The notes: a model not told the origin generated them from the letters alone. A stretch of 64,000 bases of DNA from Anditalea andensis (GCF_000714815.1 NZ_JMIH01000014.1:682001-746000); one strand, 5' to 3'. Shown: positions 1 to 9,384, counted from the first letter of the stretch. Numbers and translations are program-made.

Positions 1-730
1 CCACATCCTGCAGGTTTACATCCAAGGTTGTGATGATATCAAAACCATCTTCCGGTTTGATGTCATTGGCATCGTGAACAGGCTTCCAGGTACCTCCCGC
101 TATTTTCTGAAACAAGGCCTCTCCGTTTTCGCCTCCTAAATATTCGTTGAAACTAAATTCAATACCTGCTCCGTAGTTGTCCTCATTGAGAAACCCTACT
201 GTTCTTCCGGCCAAGGCCTTAAAAGGATAAAATCTTTTCTCTACCTTTTCAAAAATCACTCCGCCTGACATTCTTCCCTGACGGAAAATAGGCCATTTCA
301 TCATCTCCTGTTTTTCCTGATAGCCTATTTGCTTTCTGTTCAGAATCAGATATTTTTTGTTGGTATGCCTGGCATCACTTATCAGCCGTTTGTAGTAATC
401 TTTGGATTTATCATTAAATTGTTTGGAAAGCAGGAAAGAAAGGCTGTCTATACCTGCACGGAACACCTCATCTTTAGCAATGGAAGGATCAAGCACCACT
501 CTGTAAAAAGGGAGGCTGGTGGCAAGTAGACTTCCGTCCATGCTATAGATATTACCTCGGGTGGCATTTACCTTTCTGTACTGCAAGTTCACTTCATCCG
601 ACTTCTGTCTCCATTTCTCACCGTCCACAAACTGAATATGGGTTATCCTATAAAAGATAACCCCCGCAAAGATTGCCACCAATAGGAAGGCAAACCTGAC
701 TCTCAGCAGTATGGATTTTTTAATATTCAC
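1..730 (-). CDS. ftsI: Penicillin-binding protein, FtsI/PBP3-like (5' part, runs off window)
   Basis: Division-specific transpeptidase that cross-links septal peptidoglycan. Only about 243 N-terminal codons are present; the catalytic transpeptidase domain lies outside the window. The translated minus strand opens with a short basic cytoplasmic segment, one membrane anchor (about residues 7-27), then the class B PBP dimerisation-domain motif TRGNIYSMDGSLLATS near residues 60-75. The start is taken as GTG at 730-728, which overlaps the TGA of the upstream ftsL-like gene as GTGA; no ATG is nearby. Position after mraZ-rsmH-ftsL in the classic division/cell wall order supports FtsI rather than another class B PBP. 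Confidence 0.9.
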   Translation of the reverse strand, partial: MNIKKSILLRVRFAFLLVAIFAGVIFYRITHIQFVDGEKWRQKSDEVNLQYRKVNATRGNIYSMDGSLLATSLPFYRVVLDPSIAKDEVFRAGIDSLSFLLSKQFNDKSKDYYKRLISDARHTNKKYLILNRKQIGYQEKQEMMKWPIFRQGRMSGGVIFEKVEKRFYPFKALAGRTVGFLNEDNYGAGIEFSFNEYLGGENGEALFQKIAGGTWKPVHDANDIKPEDGFDIITTLDVNLQDV

Positions 731-1113
731 TTTTTCGCTTTTATCTTTGTGGGTGGTGCATCTATTTCATATATGCCCAGTACTTCTATTTTTTTCGCTA
801 CTTCTGATTGCTTGGAGCTGTACATATAATCAGCCTCCAGGGTGGTCACATCCGCCCTAAGATCCTCTACCTCCTGCTGAACCCTTTCTATTTTACGTAT
901 GGTATTTTCAGCTCGGTGATTACTCCATATATAAATGAGAGCAATGGTAGCGGCATATAGAAACGGCGGCACTAACCTTACAGGGATCCCCTCACCGATC
1001 AAACCAGTGATATTGATCTTTTCATCTATCAGTGCAAAAAGATTTTTTTTACCCCCTGTCTTTTGCTTACCACTGCCTCTCTTTAATTTACTTTTAAAAT
1101 TATTGCCCGACAT
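727..1113 (-). CDS. ftsL: FtsL-like division protein
   Basis: Small bitopic protein expected to link FtsB/FtsQ-type divisome partners to the septal synthase. It has a Lys/Arg-rich cytoplasmic N-terminus, one transmembrane helix (VPPFLYAATIALIYIWS) and a following heptad-like coiled coil (RKIERVQQEVEDLRADVTTLEADY), the FtsL layout. FtsL sequences diverge strongly, so assignment rests on topology and on its place between rsmH and ftsI. The open frame extends six codons upstream to an ATG at 1131, inside rsmH; the ATG at 1113, one base after the rsmH TAA, is preferred. It ends in a GTGA overlap with ftsI, implying coupled translation. Confidence 0.8.
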   Translation of the reverse strand: MSGNNFKSKLKRGSGKQKTGGKKNLFALIDEKINITGLIGEGIPVRLVPPFLYAATIALIYIWSNHRAENTIRKIERVQQEVEDLRADVTTLEADYMYSSKQSEVAKKIEVLGIYEIDAPPTKIKAKK

Positions 1114-1114
1114 A

Positions 1115-2020
1115 TTATAGCTTTTTTGCAATCCTTAATTTGGCACTTCTGGCCCTGTTATTCCTGGCTACCTCATCTTCATCTGCTATGATGGCTTTCC
1201 GTGAAACCGGCTCTAATGGACGAATCAGATTTCCATAAAAATCCTTTTCCACTTCACCCTGAATTTTTCCCTTTGCAATAAAATTCTTTACCATTCTGTC
1301 TTCTAAACTATGGTAACTCATCACCACAAATCTCCCATCAGGCTTTAAAATTTCTACCACCTGACCCAGCATTTCTTCCAGTGCGCCCATCTCATCATTT
1401 ACTTCGATCCTGAGTGCCTGAAATACCTGGGCAAAATATTTAAACTCTTTACCTCTTTTGGCATATTTTCTTAATATGGCCCTAAAGCTCTCAATAGAGT
1501 CAAATGGTTTATTGGCTCTTTCAGAAGCAACCGCCTGGGACAGAGTTTTAGCATTCTTCACCTCTCCGTAAATTCCGAATATTTTATGAAGCTGAGACTC
1601 CTCATAAGTATTCAGCACTTCTGCTGCTGTAAGGGGTGAGCTGCTGTTCATTCTCATATCCAAAGACCCTTCAAACCGGGTAGAAAAACCTCTTAAGGGC
1701 TCATCTATTTGGTGAGAAGAAATACCCAGATCCGCTAGGACACCATCTACCTGAGTCACTTTGTATAACCTTAAATACCGCTTTAAATCGCGGAAATTGG
1801 CCTGTACAAAAGTGAAATTAGGGCTATCCGGCACGTTATCCGCAGCATCTGCATCCTGATCAAAGCCATAAAGATGGCCTGTGGTAAGGTGGGGCAGTAT
1901 AGCCTTTGAATGGCCACCTCCACCAAAGGTGAGGTCTACATATATGCCATCTGGTTTTATGTCTAACCCCTCTATGCATTGGGAAAGCATTACTGGTATA
2001 TGATACGCCTGTCCTTCCAT
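1115..2020 (-). CDS. rsmH: 16S rRNA (cytosine-1402-N4)-methyltransferase RsmH
   Basis: SAM-dependent enzyme that methylates C1402 in the ribosomal P site. The 301-residue length is typical. The N-terminus carries HIPVML and the SAM-binding loop VDLTFGGGGHS (about residues 28-38); further family signatures are GVLADLGISSHQID, a helical insert with RGFSTRFEGSLDMRM, and the C-terminal block VVMSYHSLEDRMVKNF. The ATG follows the mraZ TAA directly and the TAA precedes the ftsL ATG by one base, so it is the second gene of the division operon and should share the mraZ promoter. Confidence 0.97.
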   Translation of the reverse strand: MEGQAYHIPVMLSQCIEGLDIKPDGIYVDLTFGGGGHSKAILPHLTTGHLYGFDQDADAADNVPDSPNFTFVQANFRDLKRYLRLYKVTQVDGVLADLGISSHQIDEPLRGFSTRFEGSLDMRMNSSSPLTAAEVLNTYEESQLHKIFGIYGEVKNAKTLSQAVASERANKPFDSIESFRAILRKYAKRGKEFKYFAQVFQALRIEVNDEMGALEEMLGQVVEILKPDGRFVVMSYHSLEDRMVKNFIAKGKIQGEVEKDFYGNLIRPLEPVSRKAIIADEDEVARNNRARSAKLRIAKKL

Positions 2021-2464
2021 TTATTGTCCTAAATACTTTTCTGCCAAACCTGAATACTCGTCTTGGTCCATACTGGAATATGCTTGATATTTTTCAGGGT
2101 CCCATATCTCTATATTGGATCCCATACCTACCAATATGGCCTCCTTATCTATCCCTGCATATTCCAACATATGCTTCACTATCAAAAACCTGCCGGAATT
2201 ATCAAGTTCTGCTTCTGCCAGTCCACTTAAAAACTGCCGTTTAAATTTTCTTTCCTGTGGATTAAACTCACTTAAAGCCGCTACCTTATTATAGATTTTT
2301 TTAAACTCAAAGCCTGGGTATACCACAATGCACGGATCTTCACCCTTTCTCAATACAAGCTCATTCCCAAGCGTTTCCGGTAGCGCTGCCTTAAATTTGG
2401 CAGGCAGAACCAGACGCCCTTTGGGGTCAAGCTTACATTTGAATTCTGAGATAAAAGATGCCAT
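2021..2464 (-). CDS. mraZ: Division/cell wall cluster regulator MraZ
   Basis: DNA-binding protein of the SpoVT/AbrB-like fold that typically represses its own dcw operon and may form ring-shaped oligomers. The 147 residues hold the two tandem half-domains of the family, marked by DPKGR at 13-17 and DNSGR at 88-92. It is the first gene of the minus-strand division operon. Upstream lie a match to the Bacteroidota -7 box and three GTGGN repeats at 10-bp period (separate entries), consistent with autoregulation. Confidence 0.97.
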   Translation of the reverse strand: MASFISEFKCKLDPKGRLVLPAKFKAALPETLGNELVLRKGEDPCIVVYPGFEFKKIYNKVAALSEFNPQERKFKRQFLSGLAEAELDNSGRFLIVKHMLEYAGIDKEAILVGMGSNIEIWDPEKYQAYSSMDQDEYSGLAEKYLGQ

Positions 2465-2492
2465 TAAATTTTTTTAGGGTTCCCTTCAAATA

Positions 2493-2500
2493 CAAAAGTA
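2493..2500 (-). promoter_or_regulatory. Candidate -7 promoter box of the mraZ operon
   Basis: On the minus strand this reads TACTTTTG, a full match to the Bacteroidota primary-sigma -7 consensus TAnnTTTG. It lies 29 bases upstream of the mraZ ATG, predicting a leader of roughly 20 nt. No clean TTG -33 element occurs at the ideal spacing; the -33 region coincides with the MraZ repeats. Confidence 0.6.
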
Positions 2501-2520
2501 ATAAAAGCAAAACACAATCT

Positions 2521-2545
2521 GCCACAATCCCCCACTTTTTACCAC
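2521..2545 (-). promoter_or_regulatory. Putative MraZ operator: three GTGGN repeats
   Basis: Read on the minus strand, GTGGT, GTGGG and GTGGC occur at 2545-2541, 2535-2531 and 2525-2521, each separated by exactly five bases (10-bp period). Known MraZ operators are short G-rich direct repeats (TGGGN-like) with 5-nt spacers in front of mraZ. The array sits just upstream of the -7 box, where bound MraZ would block RNA polymerase. Function is inferred from pattern and location. Confidence 0.65.
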
Positions 2546-2858
2546 CTGATGATAAAAATATCTAAAAGTTTGAATTATTACAACTTTTATGTCATATAAT
2601 CCTAAACTTAATCCCTGAATCTCACATGATTATCATAAAACTTACCTGATATAGAAGCTCTACTGCCTCTGAAGCTATGCCTACAAACCTGTAAAAAAAT
2701 AACTATAATCGGCATGAAAAGCATAAATCAAGCTTAAAATGAGTTTTATTGTAACAGAAAATAATTAATGATTTTTATATTTTAGAAAAAGTGGGGCATT
2801 ATCCCGCAAAAGTCATCCCTCTTGACTATAATTAAAAAAAGTGAGGTGAAGATGTATC
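2546..2858. other. Gene-less AT-rich stretch upstream of the mraZ promoter
   Basis: With the operator and promoter entries this makes a 394-base gap between mraZ and the prenyl synthase gene. I see no credible ORF or RNA gene in it. Confidence 0.5.
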
Positions 2859-3833
2859 TTATTTTTTTCGAGCTATGGTGTAATTCACTAGTGCTTCCAA
2901 TGAATTTCTATACTCAGAAACGGGATACTGATTTAATATGGTGAGTGCATCTTGGTAATAATTATTCATAATACCTTCGGCGTACTCCAGCCCCCCTGAT
3001 TGTTTGACAAAAGAAATTACTTCAGATACCGCCCTTTTATCTTCGTTTTTATTTCTGATGAGATAAATAATTTTTTTCTTTTGGGTCCAAGAAGCATTAT
3101 TGAGCGCGTAAATCAGGGGTAGTGTCATTTTTTTCTCTTTAATGTCTATTCCTACCGGCTTTCCGACCTCGTCTTCACCATAGTCAAACAAATCATCTTT
3201 GATCTGGAAGGCCATACCTATCTTTTCACCAAACCGCTTCATATTTTCTATACCCGTCTCATCTTGCCCTGCGGTGGCAGCCCCCACGGCACAACATGCC
3301 GCAATAAGACTGGCAGTTTTCTGTCTGATGATAGTATAGTAGACTTCTTCAGTGATATCAAGTTTGCGTGCTTTTGCGATCTGGAGAAGCTCCCCTTCAC
3401 TCATCTCCCTTACAGCAAAAGAAACTATTTTAAGAAGCTCAAAATCACCATTGTCCACACTGAGCAGTAGGCCTCTTGACAGCAAATAGTCCCCCACCAG
3501 AACTGCTATTTTATTCTTCCACAAGGCATTGACTGAAAAAAATCCGCGCCGATAATTGGCGTCATCCACTACATCGTCATGTACCAAAGTGGCGGTATGT
3601 AAAAGCTCTATCAAAGCAGCCCCCCTATAAGAAGCTTCCGTGATCCCTCCGGATACACCTGCTGTCAGAAATACGAACATAGGACGCATCTGCTTGCCCT
3701 TACGCTTCACTATATAGGAAGTGATATGGTCAAGAAGCGTAACTTTGCTCTTCATGAATGAGCGAAACTTCTTCTCAAAGTCTGCCATTTCAGTGGCAAT
3801 AGGATCTTGTATTTGCTTTAAATTTAGCTTCAT
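2859..3833 (-). CDS. Polyprenyl diphosphate synthase (trans-type, IspB-like)
   Basis: Condenses isopentenyl diphosphate onto allylic primers to give a long prenyl chain, probably the menaquinone side chain. All-alpha prenyltransferase signatures are clear: KGKQMRP at 45-51, the first Asp-rich motif HDDVVDD at 85-91, and the second, DDLFD, at 213-217, plus GDYLLSRG. Length 324 fits octaprenyl/heptaprenyl synthases. Product chain length cannot be read from sequence alone. It is monocistronic as far as visible. Confidence 0.92.
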   Translation of the reverse strand: MKLNLKQIQDPIATEMADFEKKFRSFMKSKVTLLDHITSYIVKRKGKQMRPMFVFLTAGVSGGITEASYRGAALIELLHTATLVHDDVVDDANYRRGFFSVNALWKNKIAVLVGDYLLSRGLLLSVDNGDFELLKIVSFAVREMSEGELLQIAKARKLDITEEVYYTIIRQKTASLIAACCAVGAATAGQDETGIENMKRFGEKIGMAFQIKDDLFDYGEDEVGKPVGIDIKEKKMTLPLIYALNNASWTQKKKIIYLIRNKNEDKRAVSEVISFVKQSGGLEYAEGIMNNYYQDALTILNQYPVSEYRNSLEALVNYTIARKK

Positions 3834-4179
3834 TAGGGATATGATGATGCAATAATACGATCTATAAGTTCATTGACAAAACCCCCTGCATAAAAAGGTC
3901 CGTATCAAGATAAAGTTATTGTACTAATCCGCCTGGATATACATGAGGGTATTCATAACTGATAAGTAAGTGATTCACCTATCAGCATACTATTATATCA
4001 TTTGCATTTGTATCTTGACCATGTATACATATATTAGATTTTATATTTTTGATGAAACAAGAGGATTGATTCAATGTTTTGTTACTGATTACCGGACCGA
4101 ATAGTGTGGCAGACTTTCTGATGAGTCCGATAATTACTATTTTTACTTATATTTACAAGATCTTAAAAACCTATAATCC
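3834..4179. other. Divergent intergenic region
   Basis: 346 bases between the minus-strand prenyl synthase and the plus-strand acyltransferase, so it should hold both promoters. A TATTTTTG sequence on the plus strand at 4044-4051 matches the TAnnTTTG -7 consensus but lacks a well-spaced TTG partner. Nothing else is recognisable. Confidence 0.35.
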
Positions 4180-5877
4180 TTGACCGACGACTATATAAAG
4201 CATAAATATGATCCCATTCTCCACCAAAAAGATGAATGGCCAGTAGTTAAGCTAAGCAAATATCGTAAAGAATTTATTAAGCTGGTGGCAGAGGCCAGTA
4301 AGGAACGGATCCTCAACTTTACCGGGCACAATGTAGATTTACTGAGAGAAGAACTGGAGACTACGCTTTATAGGGAAAAAATGCGCATCAAGCAAAATCC
4401 CTGGGTAGTGGATCCTGATGATGACAATGAATTTTGGTCAGGCGTAAAATCCTCATTGGTCCAGCTTACTTCTGAAAGTAATCTATCTACAGAAGCAAAA
4501 AGGGAAGGCTATCATAAAATCCTATATAATATCACCACAAGATATGCGGAAGAAATTGCCAGCAGCTTTAAGCACAGCCATTACAAAGCCACACGAAGGA
4601 TGGTTACATTTGGATTTTCCCGACTACTCAATGCGGCCAGGGTAAAAGGCTTTAAATCCCTTTTCAGCAATCAATACACGCTTCAGGACAAGATTCAGAT
4701 CATAGGTGAAACTGACCAATTGAGAGACCTTTCTTCTAAAGGCACTATCGTAATGGTTCCCACCCACTTCTCTAATCTGGACAGTATTCTGATAGGCTGG
4801 ACCATCAGCACGCTAGGCATGCCTCCTTACATATACGGGGCCGGTCTCAACCTGTTCAATATCCAGATATTTTCTTATTTTATGAATGCATTGGGCGCTT
4901 ATAAAGTGGACCGTAGAAAAAAAAACCTTCCATATATAGAGACACTTAAAACGTATTCCAGTAAGGCCATACAGTTTGGGTGCCATAGCTTGTTTTTCCC
5001 GGGAGGCACCCGCTCCAGAAGTGGTAAAATAGAATCTAAATTAAAACTGGGCCTACTAAGTACCGCTATAGAAGCGCAGCGTGCCAATTACCAAAAAGGC
5101 ATGAATGACATAAGCGGTAAGATCTTCATAGTGCCGGTCACTATAAATTATCATTTTGTCCTGGAAGCCCCAAGCCTTATCCAGGAGCATCTCAGCCTGA
5201 CCGGTCAGGAAAGGTATTATAAGGAGTCTGATGAATTTTCTACTTCTTACAAAATATCAAAGTTTTTGGTCAAGTTCTTCACCAAAGGATCTGACATATC
5301 TGTTTCTATTGGCAATGCTATGGACATACTTGGTAATTATGTGGATGAAAATGGCAGCAGTCTGGATAGACACGGAAGGGTTATAGATACTAGGGACTAT
5401 TTTGTTTCAAACAATAAGATCTCGGTGGATAATCAGCGAGAAGAAGAATATACCAGCATGCTGGGCAAAAGAATAGTTGAGGAATTCCATAAAATCAACC
5501 GGGTATTCAGCAGTCACTTAGTGGCCTTCACGGCATTTGAAATATTAAAAAATAAAAATAAAAAACTGGATCTTTTTTCCCTATTAAGATTGCCTGAAGA
5601 AGATCTGGTCATCTCATATGAGCTCTTTAGCTCGGAATGCGAAAGGGTAAGACAAAGAATTTTTGAATTAAGAGATGAAGGGAAAGTCCATGTAGCCCCT
5701 CACCTTAAAACAGATATAGACAGCATCATCAAGCACGGTCTCCAAAATGTGGGTATGTACCATGCCCGCAGGCCGCTCATACAGAATACTTCAGGAGAAA
5801 TCATCACAGAAGACATGAGTCTTCTTTACTTTTACCACAACAGATTAGATGGCTATGACCTCGAAAAACTTTTCTAA
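4180..5877 (+). CDS. Glycerophospholipid acyltransferase (PlsB/PlsC superfamily)
   Basis: Membrane-associated acyltransferase of phospholipid synthesis. Catalytic motif I, HX4D, is HFSNLD at 196-201, and motif III, FPGGTRS (usual form FPEGTRS), is at 273-279; VDRRKKN near 243 fits motif II. At 565 residues it is much longer than PlsC (about 240), with roughly 170 residues before and 250 after the core, closer to PlsB-type glycerol-3-phosphate acyltransferases. It overlaps gpsA, whose product is glycerol 3-phosphate, which supports acylation of that substrate; this remains an inference. The start is TTG at 4180; the next in-frame ATG is 67 codons in. Confidence 0.85.
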   Translation: MTDDYIKHKYDPILHQKDEWPVVKLSKYRKEFIKLVAEASKERILNFTGHNVDLLREELETTLYREKMRIKQNPWVVDPDDDNEFWSGVKSSLVQLTSESNLSTEAKREGYHKILYNITTRYAEEIASSFKHSHYKATRRMVTFGFSRLLNAARVKGFKSLFSNQYTLQDKIQIIGETDQLRDLSSKGTIVMVPTHFSNLDSILIGWTISTLGMPPYIYGAGLNLFNIQIFSYFMNALGAYKVDRRKKNLPYIETLKTYSSKAIQFGCHSLFFPGGTRSRSGKIESKLKLGLLSTAIEAQRANYQKGMNDISGKIFIVPVTINYHFVLEAPSLIQEHLSLTGQERYYKESDEFSTSYKISKFLVKFFTKGSDISVSIGNAMDILGNYVDENGSSLDRHGRVIDTRDYFVSNNKISVDNQREEEYTSMLGKRIVEEFHKINRVFSSHLVAFTAFEILKNKNKKLDLFSLLRLPEEDLVISYELFSSECERVRQRIFELRDEGKVHVAPHLKTDIDSIIKHGLQNVGMYHARRPLIQNTSGEIITEDMSLLYFYHNRLDGYDLEKLF

Positions 5878-6913
5878 AAAAAAACCAGTAGGTGTAATCG
5901 GTATAGGTAGTTTTGGGACTGCTATCGCCAATATTTTGGCCGAAAAAAGTCATGTGATTGTATATGCAAGAAAGCCCGAAGTCGTAGAGGAAATCAATCT
6001 GCACCACACCTCTAACGGCAAATCCTTACATGAAGACATCGAAGCTACCAATAGTCCGGAATATATTTGCCAGCAATGTGAAATTTTGTTTCCAGTAGTT
6101 TCTTCAGCAGGTTTCAGGGAAGTAATGCAGCAATTTGCCCCCTACCTGCACCCCTACCATATGCTGATCCATGGGACCAAAGGACTATCGCTGCTGCTGC
6201 CCAAAGGTAAAACATTGGAAACTGTAGATAAGATAAAGCGGGAAAACATTGCCACTATGAGCGAGATCATCCAAAATGAAACGGTAGTGGTAAGAATCGG
6301 TTGCCTAGCAGGGCCTAATTTAGCAAAAGAACTATTGAAAAAGCAACCTGCGGCCACCGTCATAGCCAGTAAGTATAACGAGGTGATTTTGGAAGGCCAG
6401 CGTCTGCTCAGATCAGACAGGTTTCAGGTATATGGAAATCAGGACATCATCGGCGTGGAACTCAGCGGGGTATTGAAAAACATCATAGCTATAGCTGCCG
6501 GAGCGCTGGCCGGGATGGGCTTAGGCGAAAATGCCAAAGGACTACTTATATCCAGAGGTATGGTAGAGCTGATATACCTGGGAAAAGCCCTGGGAGGAAG
6601 TACTAAGTCTTTTATAGGCCTGGCGGGAATTGGTGATTTGGTGGCTACCTGTAGCTCTAATCTTTCCAGAAACTATACGGTGGGATATAGACTGGCAAAC
6701 GGTGAAAGTTTAGATCAGATCATTGCGGATATGGATGAAGTAGCTGAAGGCATCAATACGGTAATGCTTATCAAAACCTTTGTAGAAAATGCCGGAATGC
6801 GGGCGCCAATCACTGAAAATTTATATAAGGTTCTTTTTGAAGGATTTAAAGTGGAGGAAGCACTGGGCTACCTGATGAAATACCCCTTTAATGTAGATGT
6901 GGATTTTCTGTGA
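5849..6913 (+). CDS. gpsA: Glycerol-3-phosphate dehydrogenase [NAD(P)+]
   Basis: Reduces dihydroxyacetone phosphate to sn-glycerol 3-phosphate for phospholipid synthesis. The Rossmann loop GVIGIGSFGTA is at 15-25, HGTKGL at 108-113, and the catalytic lysine lies in GVELSGVLKNI (Lys210); GLAGIGDLVATC is the C-terminal signature. Length 354 is near the family norm of 330-340. The start (ATG 5849, or 5855) is inside the end of the acyltransferase gene, a 23-29-base out-of-frame overlap, so the two are likely co-translated. Confidence 0.96.
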   Translation: MAMTSKNFSKKKPVGVIGIGSFGTAIANILAEKSHVIVYARKPEVVEEINLHHTSNGKSLHEDIEATNSPEYICQQCEILFPVVSSAGFREVMQQFAPYLHPYHMLIHGTKGLSLLLPKGKTLETVDKIKRENIATMSEIIQNETVVVRIGCLAGPNLAKELLKKQPAATVIASKYNEVILEGQRLLRSDRFQVYGNQDIIGVELSGVLKNIIAIAAGALAGMGLGENAKGLLISRGMVELIYLGKALGGSTKSFIGLAGIGDLVATCSSNLSRNYTVGYRLANGESLDQIIADMDEVAEGINTVMLIKTFVENAGMRAPITENLYKVLFEGFKVEEALGYLMKYPFNVDVDFL

Positions 6914-7013
6914 TATAGGATGTCCGTGCTCAGAAGACCGAAGTTTAAAAAACATATGAGCACTTATATCGCCGATATTACTTGATTCTAGACACCAAGA
7001 TGTAGTTATTCAC

Positions 7014-8246
7014 CTACTCTTCCAATTTCTCAAGCCTCTCTATCAGCGGTGGATGGGAATAATGCACAAATACATACCACGGATGAGGATGAATATTACT
7101 TAACGTTTTTACCGAAAGCGTTTTCAATGCCTCGGCCAGCGGCTCCCCAGCATAGGTGGTTTTGGCAAATTCATCTGCCTCAAATTCATGCTTTCTGCTC
7201 ATCATATTCATTCCGATGCCTAGAAGCATGGAAAGGGGGGAAAACAACATCGTAAACCCTATAAAATTTAGATGTAAAGCCAATTGGTCTCCTCCTAGGG
7301 CCAGACTCATGTTTTCATTATATATTACCTGGGAGAGGATAAACAGCATCACTCCTACCTGCAGTATACTTGTAATAAGGTTATAGTAGATATGCTTTTT
7401 CTTATAATGACCTATCTCATGGGCCAATACCGCCACCAGTTCATCCGGGGTATGTTGGTCTATAAGGGTGTCGTATAAAACCACTTTTTTTCTCTTCCCC
7501 AAGCCAGAAAAAAAAGCATTTGCCTTAGATGATCTTTTACTGCCATCAATGACAAATATATTATCAAGAGAAAAACCCACAGATTTAGCATAACGAAGTA
7601 TATCTCTTTTAAGATCACCATCCTCTAGAGGACTTAATTTATTAAAAAGGGGCAGGATCCAGGCCGTATAAAATAAATTTACAGATAGCATGAACACTAT
7701 CGCCACAATCCAGAACATCCACCAAAAATCAAGACCCGCCTGATGAATAAGCCATAACAAGGCGTATAATAATACACCTCCGATGACTATGGAAATGACA
7801 TAACTTTTAAGTTTGTCCAGAAAAAACACCTTTTTTGTGGTATTATTAAATCCAAACTCTTCTTCTATCTTAAAAGTATGGTAATAATCAAACGGGAGAG
7901 AAAGCAGATCAGATCCCATGTACAGAATACCAATATAGGCAAGGGAAAGAAACAAAGGATAATCAATAAAATACCGTAGCCATCCATCTAGCTCACCAAA
8001 AAAACCAGACCCGATAAACCAAATAGTAAGCAGGTAGGTAAATATACCTGTGACTAATCCAAATTTATAATTGGCTACCTGATAGGTTCTGGTTTGTTTT
8101 AATTTATTATCATCCAGATATTGATCCAATGTAGCGGGTAGATGATCAGGGACCTGACGTATGTTCAGCCAGGCCAGCCATTTTTCAATAAAAATATTGA
8201 GGGTGATAATACCCATCAAAAGGTATTTAAGTAATTCTGGGTCCAT
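7014..8246 (-). CDS. M48 family metallopeptidase, Ste24/CAAX-protease-like
   Basis: Integral-membrane zinc endopeptidase. HEIGH (HEXXH) at 276-280 supplies two zinc ligands and the general base, and EFEAD at 354-358 the third ligand. The long N-terminal half has several hydrophobic helices (about 62-82, 96-112, 148-168, 176-200), and two more follow the HEXXH motif, the Ste24 arrangement rather than the shorter HtpX. In bacteria such enzymes probably take part in membrane protein quality control; the substrate is unknown. It is convergent with gpsA and ends 100 bases from it. Confidence 0.93.
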   Translation of the reverse strand: MDPELLKYLLMGIITLNIFIEKWLAWLNIRQVPDHLPATLDQYLDDNKLKQTRTYQVANYKFGLVTGIFTYLLTIWFIGSGFFGELDGWLRYFIDYPLFLSLAYIGILYMGSDLLSLPFDYYHTFKIEEEFGFNNTTKKVFFLDKLKSYVISIVIGGVLLYALLWLIHQAGLDFWWMFWIVAIVFMLSVNLFYTAWILPLFNKLSPLEDGDLKRDILRYAKSVGFSLDNIFVIDGSKRSSKANAFFSGLGKRKKVVLYDTLIDQHTPDELVAVLAHEIGHYKKKHIYYNLITSILQVGVMLFILSQVIYNENMSLALGGDQLALHLNFIGFTMLFSPLSMLLGIGMNMMSRKHEFEADEFAKTTYAGEPLAEALKTLSVKTLSNIHPHPWYVFVHYSHPPLIERLEKLEE

Positions 8247-8257
8247 AATGCACTATG

Positions 8258-9301
8258 TTAAAACTTAGGGCATGGCAGTATGGTATCTCTTTTTCTAGGT
8301 TTGCCCGGATTAGGATCCGGAAATATATAAGATAGACTAATTTCATGTGCCCCACCGGACTGTATTCCAAGCTGAGACACTGTGTAGTCAAAACTATAGC
8401 CTATGTTAAAACCAGTGGGAAGATTAAAGCCAACCAGAAGTACTATCGCATCCCGGTTACTTTGGTTCTCCACAGGTTTGTAAGGCACCCCCCTATACCA
8501 TGCTCCGATTATAAGTGGTTCTGCATATAAATACGCTCCCACGTCTAATTGTTCAAACGGACCTTGTCTTTTGTAATTAAAGGTTGGGGTGATGTACCGT
8601 TCTTTAAAGGTATGTGAAAAATCCTGCCGCATAGGTCCGGGAGCCAAAGCTATCCTGTACCCACCATGAACAGACATTTTGATGGGCAATCTGCTTACTC
8701 CATCCAGAAAGGATTGATTAGGCTGATTGATATGGTTGGCAGTAGCCCCGAACCAAAAATTCTCTGTAAAAAACAATCCACCCAGCGATAAAGATAACAT
8801 ATTCACCGGTTCGCCAAATCCTTCTAAATTCTCCCCCACCACTGGACCAAAGGGATTGGTAGGATCTATATTATTTGCAAAAACCAGGTTTTCATAAAAC
8901 CCTATATCGCGTCTTATATAGCTGGCCTGAAAGCCGGGCCTAAAATAAGCTCTTTCTGAAATACGTAGTTCATACGCATAAGCCCCCGATAAAGTGGTGC
9001 TACGAAGCCCGGCAGCTCCCTCTACATCGTTCATCAGATGGAAACCAAACCCGCTGTTGAGATCATCGTTAAACGTATCGAAATAAACGGAAAATGTACT
9101 GAAATTAGCATCCAGACCTGGCCATTGACTTCTGTAATTCAATCCCAGCCTACTGGACAATTCACTTCCTGCCAAAGCCGGATTAAGATAGAGCGGGGCA
9201 GCATAATATTGACTATATTGAGGATCCTGTCCAAAACTATCATAAGCTTGGCCAAAAAATAGAATTGCAAAAAAAACAATATAGAGATAAGACCTAAACA
9301 A
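8258..9301 (-). CDS. T9SS membrane protein, PorP/SprF family
   Basis: Outer-membrane beta-barrel of the PorP/SprF family, associated with type IX secretion or retention of particular large surface proteins. A signal peptide ends near FGQ at residues 22-24, followed by the family N-terminus DPQYSQYYAAPLYLNPALAG. Length 347 is typical. TTG at 9301 is the apparent start. It is divergent from the 1808-residue type B cargo 83 bases away, a pairing common in Bacteroidota, which suggests it serves that cargo. It is a paralogue type, not necessarily the core PorP. Confidence 0.92.
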   Translation of the reverse strand: MFRSYLYIVFFAILFFGQAYDSFGQDPQYSQYYAAPLYLNPALAGSELSSRLGLNYRSQWPGLDANFSTFSVYFDTFNDDLNSGFGFHLMNDVEGAAGLRSTTLSGAYAYELRISERAYFRPGFQASYIRRDIGFYENLVFANNIDPTNPFGPVVGENLEGFGEPVNMLSLSLGGLFFTENFWFGATANHINQPNQSFLDGVSRLPIKMSVHGGYRIALAPGPMRQDFSHTFKERYITPTFNYKRQGPFEQLDVGAYLYAEPLIIGAWYRGVPYKPVENQSNRDAIVLLVGFNLPTGFNIGYSFDYTVSQLGIQSGGAHEISLSYIFPDPNPGKPRKRDTILPCPKF

Positions 9302-9384
9302 ATATTTGTTCGTTTATTTGAATTATAATGACTTGTAATTAACGCTAGTAATAATATGGTGTTGTTATAAGTGCTTGAAAAATT

